Both the position numbers and the translations under genes were made by a program. Shown here piece by piece: positions 49,425 to 62,811 of a stretch of 64,000 bases of DNA (positions are counted from its first letter, which is position 1; each line of letters begins with the position of its first letter). The notes under the pieces are model-generated. The model ran no database searches. It had not been told where the DNA came from and worked only from the letters and a program-made list of their open reading frames with translations. The DNA comes from Sphagnum compactum (lineage: Eukaryota; Bryophyta; Sphagnopsida; Sphagnales): assembly GCA_965153455.1 (NCBI GenBank), contig OZ234494.1:23312001-23376000 (forward strand), in the 5' to 3' direction.

Positions 49425-52400
49425 ATGCCTGTAGAATTAGCGCAGAGGTATCCGTTCTCGGTGGATACATGGACAGAAGCCTCCACAAGGAAGCGATTCC
49501 ATTTCTTGACGCATGCTCACAAGGATCACACCGCCGGCATCGAAAATTTAGGATTTTCTTCCATCTACTGCACCGACATCACACAGAAGCTCGTCATTCG
49601 ACGCTATCCTAAAGTTCGTACATTCTCTCAAAGTCAATTGGCTTTATCTTTTGGTGTCATTCCTCTTCAGAATTGCATAGGAGTAATTCTCTTGTTTGAT
49701 TGTTCTTTTCAATTTTCGATGATGATGAATATGCAAGAATGGGCAATTTGTTAGACTGATTTCGTGTGGACCATTGCAGCTGATAGAATCTTCTTTCGTA
49801 ACTTTGGTGGCTGGAGAAGCAAAGCTGATTCCAGATGAAGAGGAGCCATTCACCGTCACAGCCTATGATGCCAATCATTGCCCTGGTATGATTTTTAACA
49901 TCCTTTTAATCTGCTATCATCTTCCCAGTGAAAACAATTGCACATAATAACTCTTTGAGTAGACATGTGGTCTTCTGAACTTATATGAACAACTAAGGAA
50001 TGTGTATTAATATCTGTTCTGCATCTGGCCATTACTGTGATAGAGGAAGATGAAAATCCTGAAACTCTCCTCTGAGGTTTGTATGACAATTGAACTGTTA
50101 ATTGCAAGAGGAAGGGTGACACATGTGGCGTTTTTCATTACAGGAGCTGTGATGCTTCTGTTTGAGGGCATCTTTGGAAGTGTGCTGCACACAGGGGACT
50201 GTCGGCTCACAAGGGATTGCCTCAACCAGCTGCCTGCAAAATATGTGATGAATGCTTCACACAAGGGAGGGACTAATACCTTAGATTGTCTCTATCTGGA
50301 TTGCACTTTTGGGAAAGAGATGATGGCAATGCCAAGCAGACAGGATGCAATTCAGCAGGTCCACTTTTGCCCCCATGTTTTTTTGTTTCCAGAGTAATTT
50401 AAATGTGCTTCAGCTGCCCATTTAGTGAATGCTAGTGTATAGTATGTGACCTATACTACTGGCAAAAGCAGGCAAGGATTGAGCACGTGGTCACAGAAAC
50501 TATAGTGAGACTGACCTGTAAATTTCTATGCATTTGGGTAGTCAGTCAACATGCAAGAAGTGGTGATGGTTAGAGGTTTTTGTGACCATAACCTGTCACA
50601 TATTAGTTGACTGGTTTGGGGTTGTTGAGAGATTGGCTAGATTGTTGTTCAGGATGAGTCTGGAAAAAATGTCCTTGTAAGTCTCTGTTTTCAGCTGAAA
50701 GATTATCTGTCTTCATTGTCAAAGAATCTTATTTGCAGTTTGAATGTCAATGCTGTTTTGCGCAGGTTATTAAGTGCATATGGAACCATCCAGATGCTCC
50801 TGTTGTTTATCTGGCATGTGACCTTTTGGGGCAAGAGGATTTACTCCGGGAGATCTCAAAATCTTTTCAAAATGCCAAGATATATGCTGACAAGAGTAAA
50901 CTGTCAGAATATATTACGGATCTGACTATAGTGGATCCTGATCTTCTCACAGACTGCCAGGATTTGACTCGTTTCCAGGTGCAATTTCTATCCATCACTC
51001 TAGTCATGTGTGTATCTTAAAATTGTGAAGTTCTATTGCTTTGGCACAAGATTGTCCTGTTAGGCATGCCATCTTTCAGCAGATAGAAGGGTTGGATCTT
51101 GAGGAAGAAGGCATATCCTCAGTGAAGGGAAAGGATGGTTCAAAGCAGATGTTCAAGGTCACAAATGCAGCTTTTGAGTACTGTGATGCAAAATAGTGTT
51201 AAACACCAAGTTTCACACAATTGCTCTTTCTCAATCTCCTCAGGCTCCATCCAAACTGGGTGTTGGGTCTATGGCCAAAAGCAAGCAGTTCTCTGAGTGC
51301 AGTCTAGTCCTGTGTATAGATGGAAGGTGTCAGGCATAGTGGGACAAGCCTCTGTGAATATTTTCGAAGCTCAAAATTGTTAGTGAATTTGTTTTTTTGC
51401 AGATTTGTGAAGGATTTCCAAAGCTGTATGAGAGAGCCCAGAAGGCATTTGCAGAAGCTCTTGCAAGGGGTGTGCATAAGCCCCTATTCATCCGCCCATC
51501 TGCGCAATGGTACACTTTTGAAGAAAGGCTAGAAGGTGTTGGATCTGGGATGCTTCCTTCCTCTCTAACAAATTTAAGGTGTGTGTGAAGAACAGTAAAT
51601 GTTTCTCATGACTTGCTGGTTTAGTCCAAGTAGTTTTGTGTACAGGTGTTTTTCCCAATTGCAAAATTGAGTTGTTTTGTAGGTTCTCTAATTTTCTTGC
51701 TATTCACTCCAGGCCTGACGCAAAACGCATGCGCCGCATCAACAAACTGCATCCCCAAAAAGAAGCAGAGAAGGATCAGTTTGGAGTATGGCATGTTTGC
51801 TACTCTATGCATTCATCAAGACAGGAGCTACAGGCAGCGTTGGATGTAATGCTTCCCAAGAAAGTCATCTCCTCAACTCCTCATTGTGCAGCCACTGAGT
51901 TGGTCTCACCTGGGTTCGATGCAGATAAGAAACGGAAAGGTTTTTCCAAGGAACATGAGGGAAGAAGCACATCAAAAGTTGTTGAGCAGTCTCCTTGTTC
52001 CATAACTGCTGCACAAGTGGAATCATCTAGCATTATTGAACTAAAAGAGAATCAAGATGTGGAATTTGCATCACCACAACGACCAGTATCTTTGTTTGGA
52101 ATGGCAAGGCATGGTGTTCCACCTTCCCCTCCTCTGTCTTTTGTTTCTCAAGACCCTGATGCTCTTTGTATCTCAACTTTGACGAATCAAAATATTGTGA
52201 CAAATCCAACCACTGAGCACTCGCTTGCAGCTCTCTCTGTACAAGTAGATGGTTCTACCATCCATTCTGCAGACAAGATCTTGAGGATGGTTGAGCTTGA
52301 ATCTCCAGATATCAGTTTCATTCGGGAGCCTTTATCACCATGCAATAGGAAATTGTTCGAATTTGTTGACAAAAATAACAGGTTTGAACACAACTCACCA

Positions 52401-52685
52401 TCATGCTCTCAAGATGGGAAGTGTCAAAAGAAGGTATCACCTTCTTGTCATGACAGGTCAGTATGCATCTCAAAAATGGCAACTTCAGAAGGTATTGTCT
52501 CCAAGCAACAGGCAACGTCAGAAGGTATTGACAACAAATACCATGAACAAGTTGGATCAAGGAAGAGGGTTGCAGGGCAGACTGAATATGGCTGGCCAAG
52601 TATGTATAGGAGACTACGGGTACCTATTCCACAACCCCTCCCATCGTTGTTAGATTTAGCAAATTTTCCTCCTGGGAACTATTGA
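49425..52685 (+). CDS. SNM1-family nuclease (metallo-beta-lactamase/beta-CASP), plant SNM1-like
   Basis: Six exons in phase: 49425-49613, 49780-49885, 50144-50358, 50766-50978, 51403-51578 and 51713-52685, giving about 623 aa. It has the metal-binding HxHxDH motif (HAHKDH, residues 30-35), ANHCPG (about 94-99) and HTGDC (114-118). A beta-CASP region with IWNHPDAPVVYLACD and FPKLYERAQ follows, and GVWHVCYSMHSS further on. This is the order of SNM1/Pso2-type 5' exonucleases that process DNA ends and crosslinks. It is closest to my memory of Arabidopsis At1g19025 rather than to SNM1A or Artemis. The C-terminal part (from about residue 370) is Ser-rich and lacks known domains. ATG 49425 gives the family N-terminus directly. 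Intron 4 holds two coding-looking segments (see findings). Confidence 0.9.
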
Positions 52686-53498
52686 CATAGATGTACAGTT
52701 TACTTTGAAAGAGCACATTCCAAGTACTGGATTTAGCAATTTTTCATCCTGGGAACTGGTTGACATTGATTTAGATGAATTTTGTAAGCATCAATTAACT
52801 GCTGAACAGCATTTAATATGAACAATTTGGATTCCCTTGATAGATTAATGAAGGATTTAGAATTCTGCAGAGAATATTGTAATCTCATCTATTGCTGGGA
52901 GGTTCAATTGTGCACCTTATTAGAGGAAACTGCGAGAACAAGTAGACGGTACGATGTGATGCATTAAAATTAATGGGTTCAGATTAATAGAGATTTCAGG
53001 GAATTTCTTTTATTTCACAGAATGTTTTAGAGTATGAGATCAATATCAAGAATCTGCTTACAGAATGTACCATCTTTATTCAAGAGTATATTATTTAGTA
53101 GTCGAAAACCTGAGTTTGATCAACTGTATGAAATTATGCCAAACTGTCTGATTTTGAAAATTGTGAACACAATAATAACACAAAATTGTGATGTTCATGG
53201 AATCTTTCACAATCTTGTGATCAAGAGTTTTTGTCTTGCATTTTGTGAAACTGATGTATCATCTGTCTATAATAGAATCTGCTCCTCCACTGCTGCAGCA
53301 GCTTAGGTTGTAACTATGAGCCTCCAACAGCAATTGAAAAAGCCATTTTCATCCTATGGAAATCACCACAGCTCACAATACTGATCCTTGCTCTTACATG
53401 AGGAAGGTTTGAGGATTGTGCTATGCTTCCATCCAGACCAAGATATAAATGTTCAAAACTAAAGTGCAACTCTTGATACATCCCAATTTTAATTTAAT
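52686..53498. other. Convergent spacer between nuclease and OTU7-like genes
   Basis: Only about 0.8 kb separates the two stop codons; both 3' UTRs lie here. No gene was recognised. Confidence 0.65.
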
Positions 53499-56400
53499 TC
53501 AAATGCACAGGGCACCCATATCAACAACCTCAGGAGGAGGACCAGGAGGAGGACTTGGTGCTGGTTTGCCCGAATGATGATGAACTTTTGGAAGCATTGA
53601 CATTGGCTTCTTCAGCTTATTTGTGAGCAGTTCCTCTGCCCTGGCACAATAGAGAAAGGCCATTGCAAACACAAAAGTGTGGATCGCACACATCAGAAAA
53701 GAGAATACCACAAAGAAATTTACAAACAATGCTTGAGGCATTCAGAATCAAAATGAGGATTTCCTCATAAAGAGAAAAAGTTTGTGCGGGAAGCAGACCT
53801 TGATACCAAAGTGAAAGTAGACTTTGCTCGAGATGTACCACAGCAGTATTTGTACTTCTTACCAGAGCCGCACGGGCAAGCTGAATTCTTGGATATTCCC
53901 TGCCAAAACAAAATTTGCACTCCATAGCAGAATTAATTGCCCATATAATATACCAAATTTAAAATGTTATGCATGGCATTCCCTGTATTCTGAGTAATTC
54001 ACTCTGTACAGCCCATGAGCTTCCTACTAGTGCACCTGAAATGGAAGCGGAGATCCATATGCTGAACCCATTCCTGTCCCATCCATCACCTGATACGGGT
54101 TTGGTGATGTCACATCAGTCACATGGTAGGGAGTTGGTGATGTTCCATCAGTCAAGTGGGAGGAAGCTTGTGACGTTGTAGACTCACCCTCATCAGATCC
54201 ATATGATCTGAGTGGGCTATAGTGACCATAATCACCTACACAATGTGCTTCGAAAGAGTGTTAAAGAGGCAGAACTTAGACAAAAAATTGATGATATTAT
54301 AGCAGCATAGTTCTTGTAGCAACTTAATGTTATTGCTTTGTGTTTGTTCATTCATTCAGGATCCCCTTTCAGCAAAGGGTTCTTGATGAGTTGGAAATTT
54401 TGTAAATCACATACCACTGGTCTCGGAAGAGTTGGAACTGGTCTCCCAAGTGTGAGAAGGACTGATATTGCCACTGAGGCTCTGTTCTTCGAGCAGAACC
54501 TCTACTGCTGCATCCGGGACGCCATCTACCCTATACAAGACCTGCTCAGTAAAAAACCCAGGTCAACAAAGCTGCTTGCTGATCATGATATGCTTCAAAC
54601 TTATGCTTCAAACAGACAGACAAAGTCTACAGTCCAATGTATTGTACTTCCACAAAGACATATCACCTCCTGGGAAGAATCTGAGAGAAACCAACATACT
54701 TGATTCACTGATCACACTCTATAACTAGAGCTAGAAGATGATTCCTCCACACCCATCACCTTCCTCTTTCCTGTATGATGGGATGAGCACTCTCATCGCA
54801 ATGAAGCAACAATAGGACAACTCCGAATTCCCAATTTGATTTCCCTCCCATCCAGAAACACTATGAACAGTTGATAAAGTGAAATCATAGACTCACTTCT
54901 TGCACTTGATCCACATTGGTATTTCCAGTGACTTCCATCACAGCATGCAATGGAGACTCTCCAGTGTCTGCATATGTGTCATCCACCTTGTCTTTTGGTG
55001 GTGGTGGCTCAGTGGTCGGTGTGGCATCTGCCTTCAAACCCAAACAAGAGGTGACTTTGTAGTCTGCTCTGATCCCCATTCATGTTCTTTTCACAGCACC
55101 TCCAGTGGTCATTGCAAGCAATACCCACTGCCCTTCACAATGCTTGGAGAAACTTGTTTCTGGAACTCTTGTCAAACTCATAGAAGCACAGACAGGAGAA
55201 ATTTTCTTCACTGACACCTCACAGTCACCTCAAGCTTTTGAATTCAAGTACTCACATAAAAGCTGCCTCAGCAACCTTACCTCAATAGTGATGGGCAGTG
55301 CAGGACCTATGCCAAAATCGTCCAACCTACGGACACTATTGTAGTGTTCTCCATCGTGATATGACCTGCCAATCATCCCCATGTATCTGAAGGTGAAGTC
55401 TGATCATGATTCTTTATCCAAATACCAGCAACAACGTCCCAGTACAAAGATGCCAATGAGGTAATTCTGAAACTGACAAGCAGTGACTTTATCATGACAG
55501 CATCTCTGCACACAAACCATCAATTCTGGGAACATGGTGATGTAAAACTTCTTTGTGGCTTGCATATAAATGAGTACTACTTGTGCTTGACAATGCCATG
55601 CTGAAGCTTCAAAATATAACAACAGGTATACCAGTGGGCATTGGAGCTTACAGGTGAAGAGTGCATGCATCTGCACTCTCAAAATTGAGAATTTGCCACC
55701 GGGGAGTCATGAGCTGCAAGGTGATAAAGAAAAGACGTGATTCTTGCAGCAATTCAAAGAAGATAATAAGTTTGGAACCCACTTGTGAAAAGGAGGATAA
55801 TCAAAAGAACGGTCAACAGAGATGGGAAGAGTGGTATACAAACCTGCATATTATGCAAGATTTGTACGTGACTACTTTACTGCATGTCTGGCCAATGAAC
55901 AAATGCGTTTGTGACAAAGAGGTTCCAGTACCTGATGAATACAGATGTTATGATGAGTCACTAATGATGTGGCCTGCAGTTCCATATGGCCAGCCCAAGT
56001 ACCATCATCCCGCATGGTCTTGCAGTATTCATCAAAGGGAACTTCATCTTCTACAAAGGGTTCAAATTCTTCCCGGTGATCCTGCATGCATTCACTTACT
56101 AATTCAGATGACTCTAGGAATTTCTGCAATCCCCAGCATACTGGGGTTGATAAACAAAGACATTGACCAATCAGGGAGGCTGCTTGTGCATCTGATCCCA
56201 TCTTCAGAGCACCAAAAGGCAGTGTCAGTAAACTAATCCATAAAAAGCACTAGTCTGGCACCCAATTAACAATCTACTAATGATCTTGGATGTCCTTGAA
56301 GTACATAGGTCAAAGATTTTCCAAAATACCTGAATATAGTCCACTGCTAAATGCCGGTACTTGCCATGTGCCTCCTCATTTCCTTCAAGTTGATCTGCAA

Positions 56401-58189
56401 CAGCTCTGCATTGTGGCAACAAATTCCAATACGATTATCAAAACAAAGTCCTCCAAAAAACTAGAGGTGATGGGTTTACAACGCTGTTTGAATGTCATAT
56501 GAGCACAGTGCTCCTGTCCCTTCTGGAAAAGGAAGGATAATCCTCTGAGTCCACTTTGCAAGAATACCCAAATGTCAAAAGGGAATGCCCACATCTTTTG
56601 CTGGACAGTAACAGATTCAATCAGACATAGAAACAGTGTGGAGAATGTGCAAGGACTTGGCACGCATTCATATGGCACAAAGCAGGACAGACAATTCTTT
56701 GAAGATTCTGGTGTATTTTCAACCCAGTTGCACCATAGTACAGTGCACGTAAGTTACAACCACAATACCTCCCATTGCAAAGTTTTTCATTAATAGCTTC
56801 ACCATACAATCTGCCAAACCTCATGACCATCAAGAACCAACAATTATCATTTGAGACTGATGGTGGAGAGTGACAAGTACCTGTAGAAACAATTGCCATC
56901 AGCTGTAACAGGATGTATCTTCAGACCCAGCAAACTTAGCTGCTCATTCAAATTTGTAATGTCTGGTGCCTTAAATTTGTCCTGCAGCTAAAACAAGGGT
57001 GCCATCAATCAGAAGGCTGCCACTATCAGTTTTTAGGTGGAAAACCTGCAGTTGTTCTTTACCTTAAAAACAAGCGATATCTCTCAGATTATTATTCCTT
57101 CACCACAAAAGAAGAAACACATTGGTGTCATCAGCATTGCAGTTCTCATAACAAAATCATAATCAGAACATGCACCCACTGAGCTCACTCACATGGCTTA
57201 CTGCATTGAAGCATTCCTAACACACTTCTGGCAAGAATGAAGAAACTGCAAATGAAAAGTGGGGTACATGCATGCAGTCTCTGCATATCCAGATCTTTTT
57301 GCATCTTGTGAGTTCCAGCAGCCACAATACTGGAAAGTAATGAAAACTCTTTTGAACTCCATTCCTTGAACCATCAACACTGACAAAAGGCTCAATGGAC
57401 ACTGCTAGTATTTGGTCTTAACACGAAGACTTGCATACAATAGGCCAGATTGTGGATGTGAACCTCGTGGTGTTGCAACATGAATCTCATTCAGCCGAAT
57501 TAGGTCTAAATCATTGCACATCTCTTGCTTTAAACCCACTAAAGATTTGATCAAGAAGCCAAACACAACACCCAAGAATCTGCTCAGATTGCAAAATTAC
57601 TGGTGTGGCAATTCAAATCCCTTCATCCTAAAAAAGACCTCATGAATGGATGTGAAATATAAGAAGACCCATCTATTCAAAGATACCATATCTAGCTACT
57701 GCAATGGAGGAAATCCCCAGATACAGAAAAAATGAGAAAACCAAAAAGGGGCAAAAAGCAACAGCAAATTGGGAAAACCCAAGAAGAACACATGCCTCAA
57801 TCAACTCCAAGTACTGCTGCCTGCAGAATTCCACTCTGTGCAATTCTCCAATTAGCTCAACTAAAAATTCTTTCTCCACTTCTCACCCTAAAAATAGATT
57901 TTTAAAAAAATTCCCTCCCCCACATTAATGAAGATCCCTAAACTACCAATTCTCCAACTAGCTCAATTACAAATTCTTTCTCCACTTCTCACCATAAAAT
58001 AAATATTAAAAAATTAGAGAGAAAAAAAAACCCTCCTCCACATATGTTATGAAGACCCCTAAACTACCAGAGAGAGAGACACAGAGAGAGAGATCAACAG
58101 AGCAGTACTCTTGTATTTGCGAGAGACGAAGAGCATACCTTGTGCCTGCGTCTGATATGGTTGAGACCTGTCTTGAGCCCCATTCGCAT
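53499..58189 (-). CDS. OTU7: OTU7-like deubiquitinase with C-terminal SEC-C motif
   Basis: Eleven minus-strand exons in phase: 58189-58139, 56981-56881, 56405-56330, 56081-55932, 55713-55652, 55365-55281, 55031-54897, 54541-54415, 54235-54036, 53899-53799 and 53640-53499, giving about 409 aa. An OTU cysteine protease domain spans residues about 38-165: catalytic DGNC (45-48, Cys48), RAVADQLEGNE, DDGTWAGHMELQA and HYNSV with catalytic His154. Residues about 205-240 look UBA-like (VLYRVDGVPDAAVEVLLEEQ). A Ser/Thr/Pro-rich linker follows, then SEC-C zinc motif CPCGSGKKYKYCCG (337-350), and the end reads VVDMGALCI. This matches Arabidopsis OTU7 (At5g67170, OTU plus SEC-C) as I remember it; the protein would remove ubiquitin. 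The first exon (MRMGLKT...) is the least certain; an inner ATG at 58183 is also possible. Confidence 0.9.
57841..58060 (+). repeat. 106-bp tandem duplication in OTU7 intron 1
   Basis: Two copies, 57841-57946 and 57947 to about 58060, begin CAATTCTCCAA and end AAACTACC. They differ by small indels and a few substitutions. Confidence 0.85.
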
Positions 58190-58268
58190 CCACAATTCCT
58201 TGATAATACCCACTCTCCCAACCTCTCTTGAACTCTTCACTTCGACCCACCACCTCTTCTGTCTTCCG

Positions 58269-58289
58269 TGTGTGTGTGTGTGTGTGTGT
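58269..58289. repeat. (TG)n microsatellite
   Basis: About ten TG units in the OTU7 upstream region, followed by a pair of about 51-bp tandem copies. Confidence 0.8.
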
Positions 58290-58295
58290 TCTTTG

Positions 58296-58397
58296 GGATT
58301 TGTGAATTGGGTGTTGCGTGTACACAATTCTGGTTTGCGCTCTCTTCGGATTTGTGAATTGGGTATTGCGTGCGCAGAAATTCTGGTTTGCGCTCTT
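58296..58397 (+). repeat. 51-bp tandem pair upstream of OTU7
   Basis: Copies at about 58296-58346 and 58347-58397 share GGATTTGTGAATTGGGT and ATTCTGGTTTGCGCTCT. They lie 110-210 bp upstream of the OTU7 start codon (5' UTR or promoter). Confidence 0.8.
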
Positions 58398-58940
58398 GCG
58401 GGTGTTGTGTGTGTGAATGGAGTGGGCAATGTTTGCCTCCCGCAGTGATGAGTGTGCGCAGACAGGCAAGAGGACGGAGCGGCGACGCGTGTAGGCGCCA
58501 TGTGGGTAACGCAAGGAACGCCGGCTGGAAGAAACCAAGTGCGATACTTCGCAACTCTAACAGCAGCCCACTACGTAACTGCGTGGTTCTGGATTGCAGC
58601 GCGCGGCAACTGTGCGTTGGTCCACGTGTTGTAACTTGTTTCATTTACCCCGCCTAGACGAAGCCGCTAAGAATGCTTGCGGCCCACTTAACTTAACTGG
58701 AGTAAAGAATTAGTTGTGTTTTTATTTTAGTCCCATTAAAATAAAATTGGGTGTGTTAATTAATTAGTGAACAAAGGTGATAAATAAAAATTCCAATCAA
58801 ATCATCCACAAATACACATGTTGATTTGAAATTCTTTAACTTATTTAATAACAAAGAAAAGAAGATGACACATTGTGGTCCATTCTTAAACCCCAAAGAA
58901 TTTAGAAAAAACATCCATGTGACTCTATGTCAAAAGGAAC

Positions 58941-59135
58941 ACCATGGCAAGTTCAACATTTCAGTGTTGAATAATTATATTATTTTGAAGTTTTCGTGTC
59001 AAAAAAGAATGTTCCATGATTTAAAATTTATAAAAAAAATTCTTCGCTAAATTTTATTCTTTGAAAAAAATGGTTTTTGGAAATTTTGACATTTACTGAA
59101 ATTAATATAATTAGTGTTGAACTTGCCATGGTACT
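58941..59135. mobile_element. MITE-like element, copy C
   Basis: Left end ACCATGGCAAGTTCAACA and right end TGTTGAACTTGCCATGGTAC are near-perfect inverted repeats of about 18-20 bp around about 155 bp of AT-rich DNA. This is the best-preserved pair of ends in the family, without coding capacity. The target duplication cannot be stated with certainty (TA is possible). Confidence 0.7.
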
Positions 59136-60348
59136 ACCTACTTATCTTTTATGACACTTGAAATATCATGATGTTTGGTTAGTTCACAGATTTCCATTTC
59201 TAACTTTACATGTAAAACATTCATAGATTGTTCTCAAACTTTGTTGAACCAATCTATCTATGAATCTTTCTTGTTTAATATCATCTCAAAATGAGAGAGA
59301 GAGAGTTTCATACCTACCAAACCTTGTATTCCAACCAAAAACCTTGAAATAAGAATTAAGAAAGTTCTTCAAACTAATAGTTGAATTCTTATTAAAAAAA
59401 CTGACTATAATCAATACATACATACACGATACACCTAATGATATGTTTGATATGTTAAAAATAAATAGTCATGATCTTATATTTGAATTATATGCAACCC
59501 AAGTTACAATTGAACATGAGTTTACAATGGAGAGCAAGGTACAAATATTACAAAACTAAATGAAAAAGTAGAAAAAAGGTTCAATGCACTTATCATGTTG
59601 TTTTGGATGTTGATTTATATAGTATCTAAAGATGAAAGAATGCACCACTTTGGTTCTCACTTGTTGTTTGTTTTAGCTTTGGAGATCAATTCTTATCTTC
59701 CCCTTCACCTAGAATTGAGAACAAGGCAAAATATTTTTACCCTATGTGTCCCAAGGGTCATTTTTATGTGTTGATCTTTCTTACCCACAAGCTTGGTCGA
59801 TTCCTTGAGTTGATGTTCATTATAAAATTGCACCCCATTGGTTTTTCATTTTTCACATTTGCCCTGAGTTTGCAAGGTTTGGTATTTGGTTAAACCTTGC
59901 ACATGAAGGAAGCATAATGTTTCTCTTTCATGTTTTCGTACTCTTCATACTAAAGGATTCAAAAATGTTCTAATGCTTCATATTGGACTAATTTGCAAGG
60001 TGAAGGACATTGCAATCTTTTCAATTCCATCTAGCCTATTGATCACTTTTCCTTCAATTTTGGGGTTTGGAGTTTATGATTCAAAAAGACATTGGTGTCA
60101 TTCATAATTGATCCTCTACAAACCTAAAATTTGAAATTTTGATAGTATAAGATTTCATGCAAAGCTACTGACACTAAATGTAAATATTCATGTTCACATT
60201 GTTTTGTGTAAGTGTTCCAGCTATTTTGAGGCATTTCTTGGCGGGTTCCATTATTTGAAAGGAATTATTCCATACCTATTGTTAAGTGGTTTGATACACC
60301 AATGATGAAGATGTTTTGGATGAAGAATTTATTGTGAAATATATACCA

Positions 60349-60540
60349 TGGTACCGTGGCAAGTTCAACAGTTTGGTGTTGAATAATTATTTTATTTTGA
60401 AGATTTCATGTTGAAAATAAAACATTTAAAAATACTAAAATATTTTTTCTTTCATAGTTTTTTCTTAAAAAGTTTATTTTTTGAAAATTTCAACATTTCT
60501 TAAGATAATATAATTGGTGCCAAAGTTGCCATGGTACTAT
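60349..60540. mobile_element. MITE-like element, copy D
   Basis: Left end GTACCGTGGCAAGTTCAACA and right end CAAAGTTGCCATGGTAC, with internal TTGAATAATTATTTTATTTTGAAG shared with copy C. About 190 bp. Confidence 0.7.
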
Positions 60541-62620
60541 GGTAGGCTAATATCTAGGCGATACACAATGATTTTAAATTATACTTGATTATTAATCCCA
60601 AAAAAATAAATGGAAGTCTAAATGTTATAGAATAGAATGGAATGAATTTCAACAAGATAATAGGCCCATAACTTACTTGGTATGGATCTTGGAAACGATC
60701 ACATATTGATCAATCTAATAATTTACCTTATGTCCAATGCTACCAAATTTTGTCTTTAATCATCTTTCATATTATTTTTCATGTTGATCTTGTTATTTTT
60801 TATTTCTTTTGAACATCAAAAAAGAGACACCAAACCAAAAAAATTGTGGTAGCAACATTTCAATAGAGAAAATTAAACACCATGGAGCTACACTAGTTCA
60901 TTTTTGTGCTTTTTGTCATTTTTAATTGTTTTGTATGAAATTTGATATTCACTATTAAAAAAAATTATACCTTTTAAATTCATGGATGGGGATGGGTTTG
61001 CTACAAGAAAAATCAATATTGAATTTCTTGGAAATTTTTTGCAATCATTGATAGAATTTTTGGTTTGGTTAAGAACTTCTTAACCAATTTAAATAAACAC
61101 ATAGTTTAATCAAATTCATTTGGAATATTTTGTAAGTAATTATCCACAACCAATTCAATTTTGTTCTTACATTCATAAAGTCACATTCACCATTCACCAT
61201 AAAAGTTGGGTGTGTCTTTAGCTATTCACTTTCTTGCCATTTTCATGGGGTTTGTTTAATTATAAAAAGGCAAATATTTTTTTATTCCATTATTCTATAA
61301 TTTTTACACCCACTTTGTGATGGGGTCTTTAATTAATTTTAGGGTTTCCATTAAAAAAGGATGTGAATTAGTTGTTAGGCAACAGTGAATTAATTATTTT
61401 CATCATGGCTAAATAGTTTTATAAGTTGCCTTAGGCTAAGTGCCACTTTAGATGAGGATCCAATGAAATAGAACAATCCTATTGGTTGATCGCCATAAAA
61501 TGAACCCATGACCTTTAGAAGAAGGTTGAAGACAATGACAAATCAAGGCTAAACCTACATGGCACCATTTTGGAGGGAAAATCAATTGGTTCAAACCAAA
61601 AAAAGAACAAAAAAGGAGAGTTTATGATTTGAAGAACCAAGATGCAAGCTAGGGTCCAAGGCAAGGTCCAACTCAGGGATTCAATTTGCTTCACATAAGT
61701 CCAAGTTGGTTCCTAGGAATTTTGACCTTAGAAGTACCCCATCTAAAGTGGGCTTAAGTTTGGCCTTTCATAAGATGTCTAAACTAATTTGACAACGATA
61801 TTGAATCCAATAAGTGTTGCAATATAGATTTTTTTATTCATTTTCCTATGAATCCAATAAGCGTTCCATGTAGGTTTGAATGAAAACATTTGATGTAAAG
61901 GAGGATAACTAAATGTGTCCCCAGGATTCATGATCTTACCATTAGTCTACACCAAAAATGTTAAAGAACATAAGTAGGCATAGAAATTCTTGGTAGCAAA
62001 TGAGGTGAGCCAACAATGATGTTTTGTTCATTTAAGGAAGTGGGGGGGAGGGGGAGGTTGTTGGATTTTTTAATGCCCAATTTGTTCTCACCAAGTTCCC
62101 ATCAAGTTCCCAAAAACGTTCTCAACATATTCCTCAAGTTGTATAAGTATAACTTATCATATGCACAAATCATGTGTACTTATACATACACCCAATGTGT
62201 TCATCATAACGTTTCAATATAACCTCACTTTGTCTCATATGTTTTGTTCACCATTGTCCTCTTGGAACCTATATAGATTGGGCAAATATTTAGACTTATA
62301 TGATTTTATGTTTGGAGTGAGTACTTCTATTTAAAAAACTTTAGACTAAATACTAGTTCTATGTTGGGGAGTTTTCAATGTTTGAGAATTTTAATGTGAT
62401 ACGCCAATCAAAGAGGCTCGTTGAAAAAAAATTCTAAACTTGAAAAGCAACCCAAACAAACTAATATGTATCATGCACTAGTCCCACTGTTTTTGCCCTA
62501 CCATTAACAAAGGTCAAAAATGGCAAAGAACAAAGGGCAATCAATGATACCCATAAAAAAGGGAAAAAATTTTGAATTTTGGGGGTCACACAATTAATTA
62601 ATATGAGTTGCATTACTATA

Positions 62621-62811
62621 GTACAATGGTAATTTCAACACATATTTGTCTAATAATTAGTTAATTATGGTCGAAAATAAAATATTTTTATGATAAAATA
62701 TTCAAAGATTCTTTAATTTCCACCCAAAATTTTGGTTTCTAATTTTTTTTTTACTAAAAACTTCAACACTTTTGAAAATAATATATTCAGTGTCCAAGTT
62801 ACCAAGGTACT
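62621..62811. mobile_element. MITE-like element, copy E
   Basis: Left end GTACAATGGTAATTTCAACA and right end TGTCCAAGTTACCAAGGTAC. It is flanked by TA on the left and TA on the right. About 190 bp, more diverged than C and D. Confidence 0.6.

Noticed and set aside
58059-58644. Several minus-strand frames of 130-160 codons around the OTU7 first exon
   Set aside because: GA/TG repeat-derived, with many Thr-His runs. Only the short MRMGLKT exon fits a splice donor and the downstream OTU domain.
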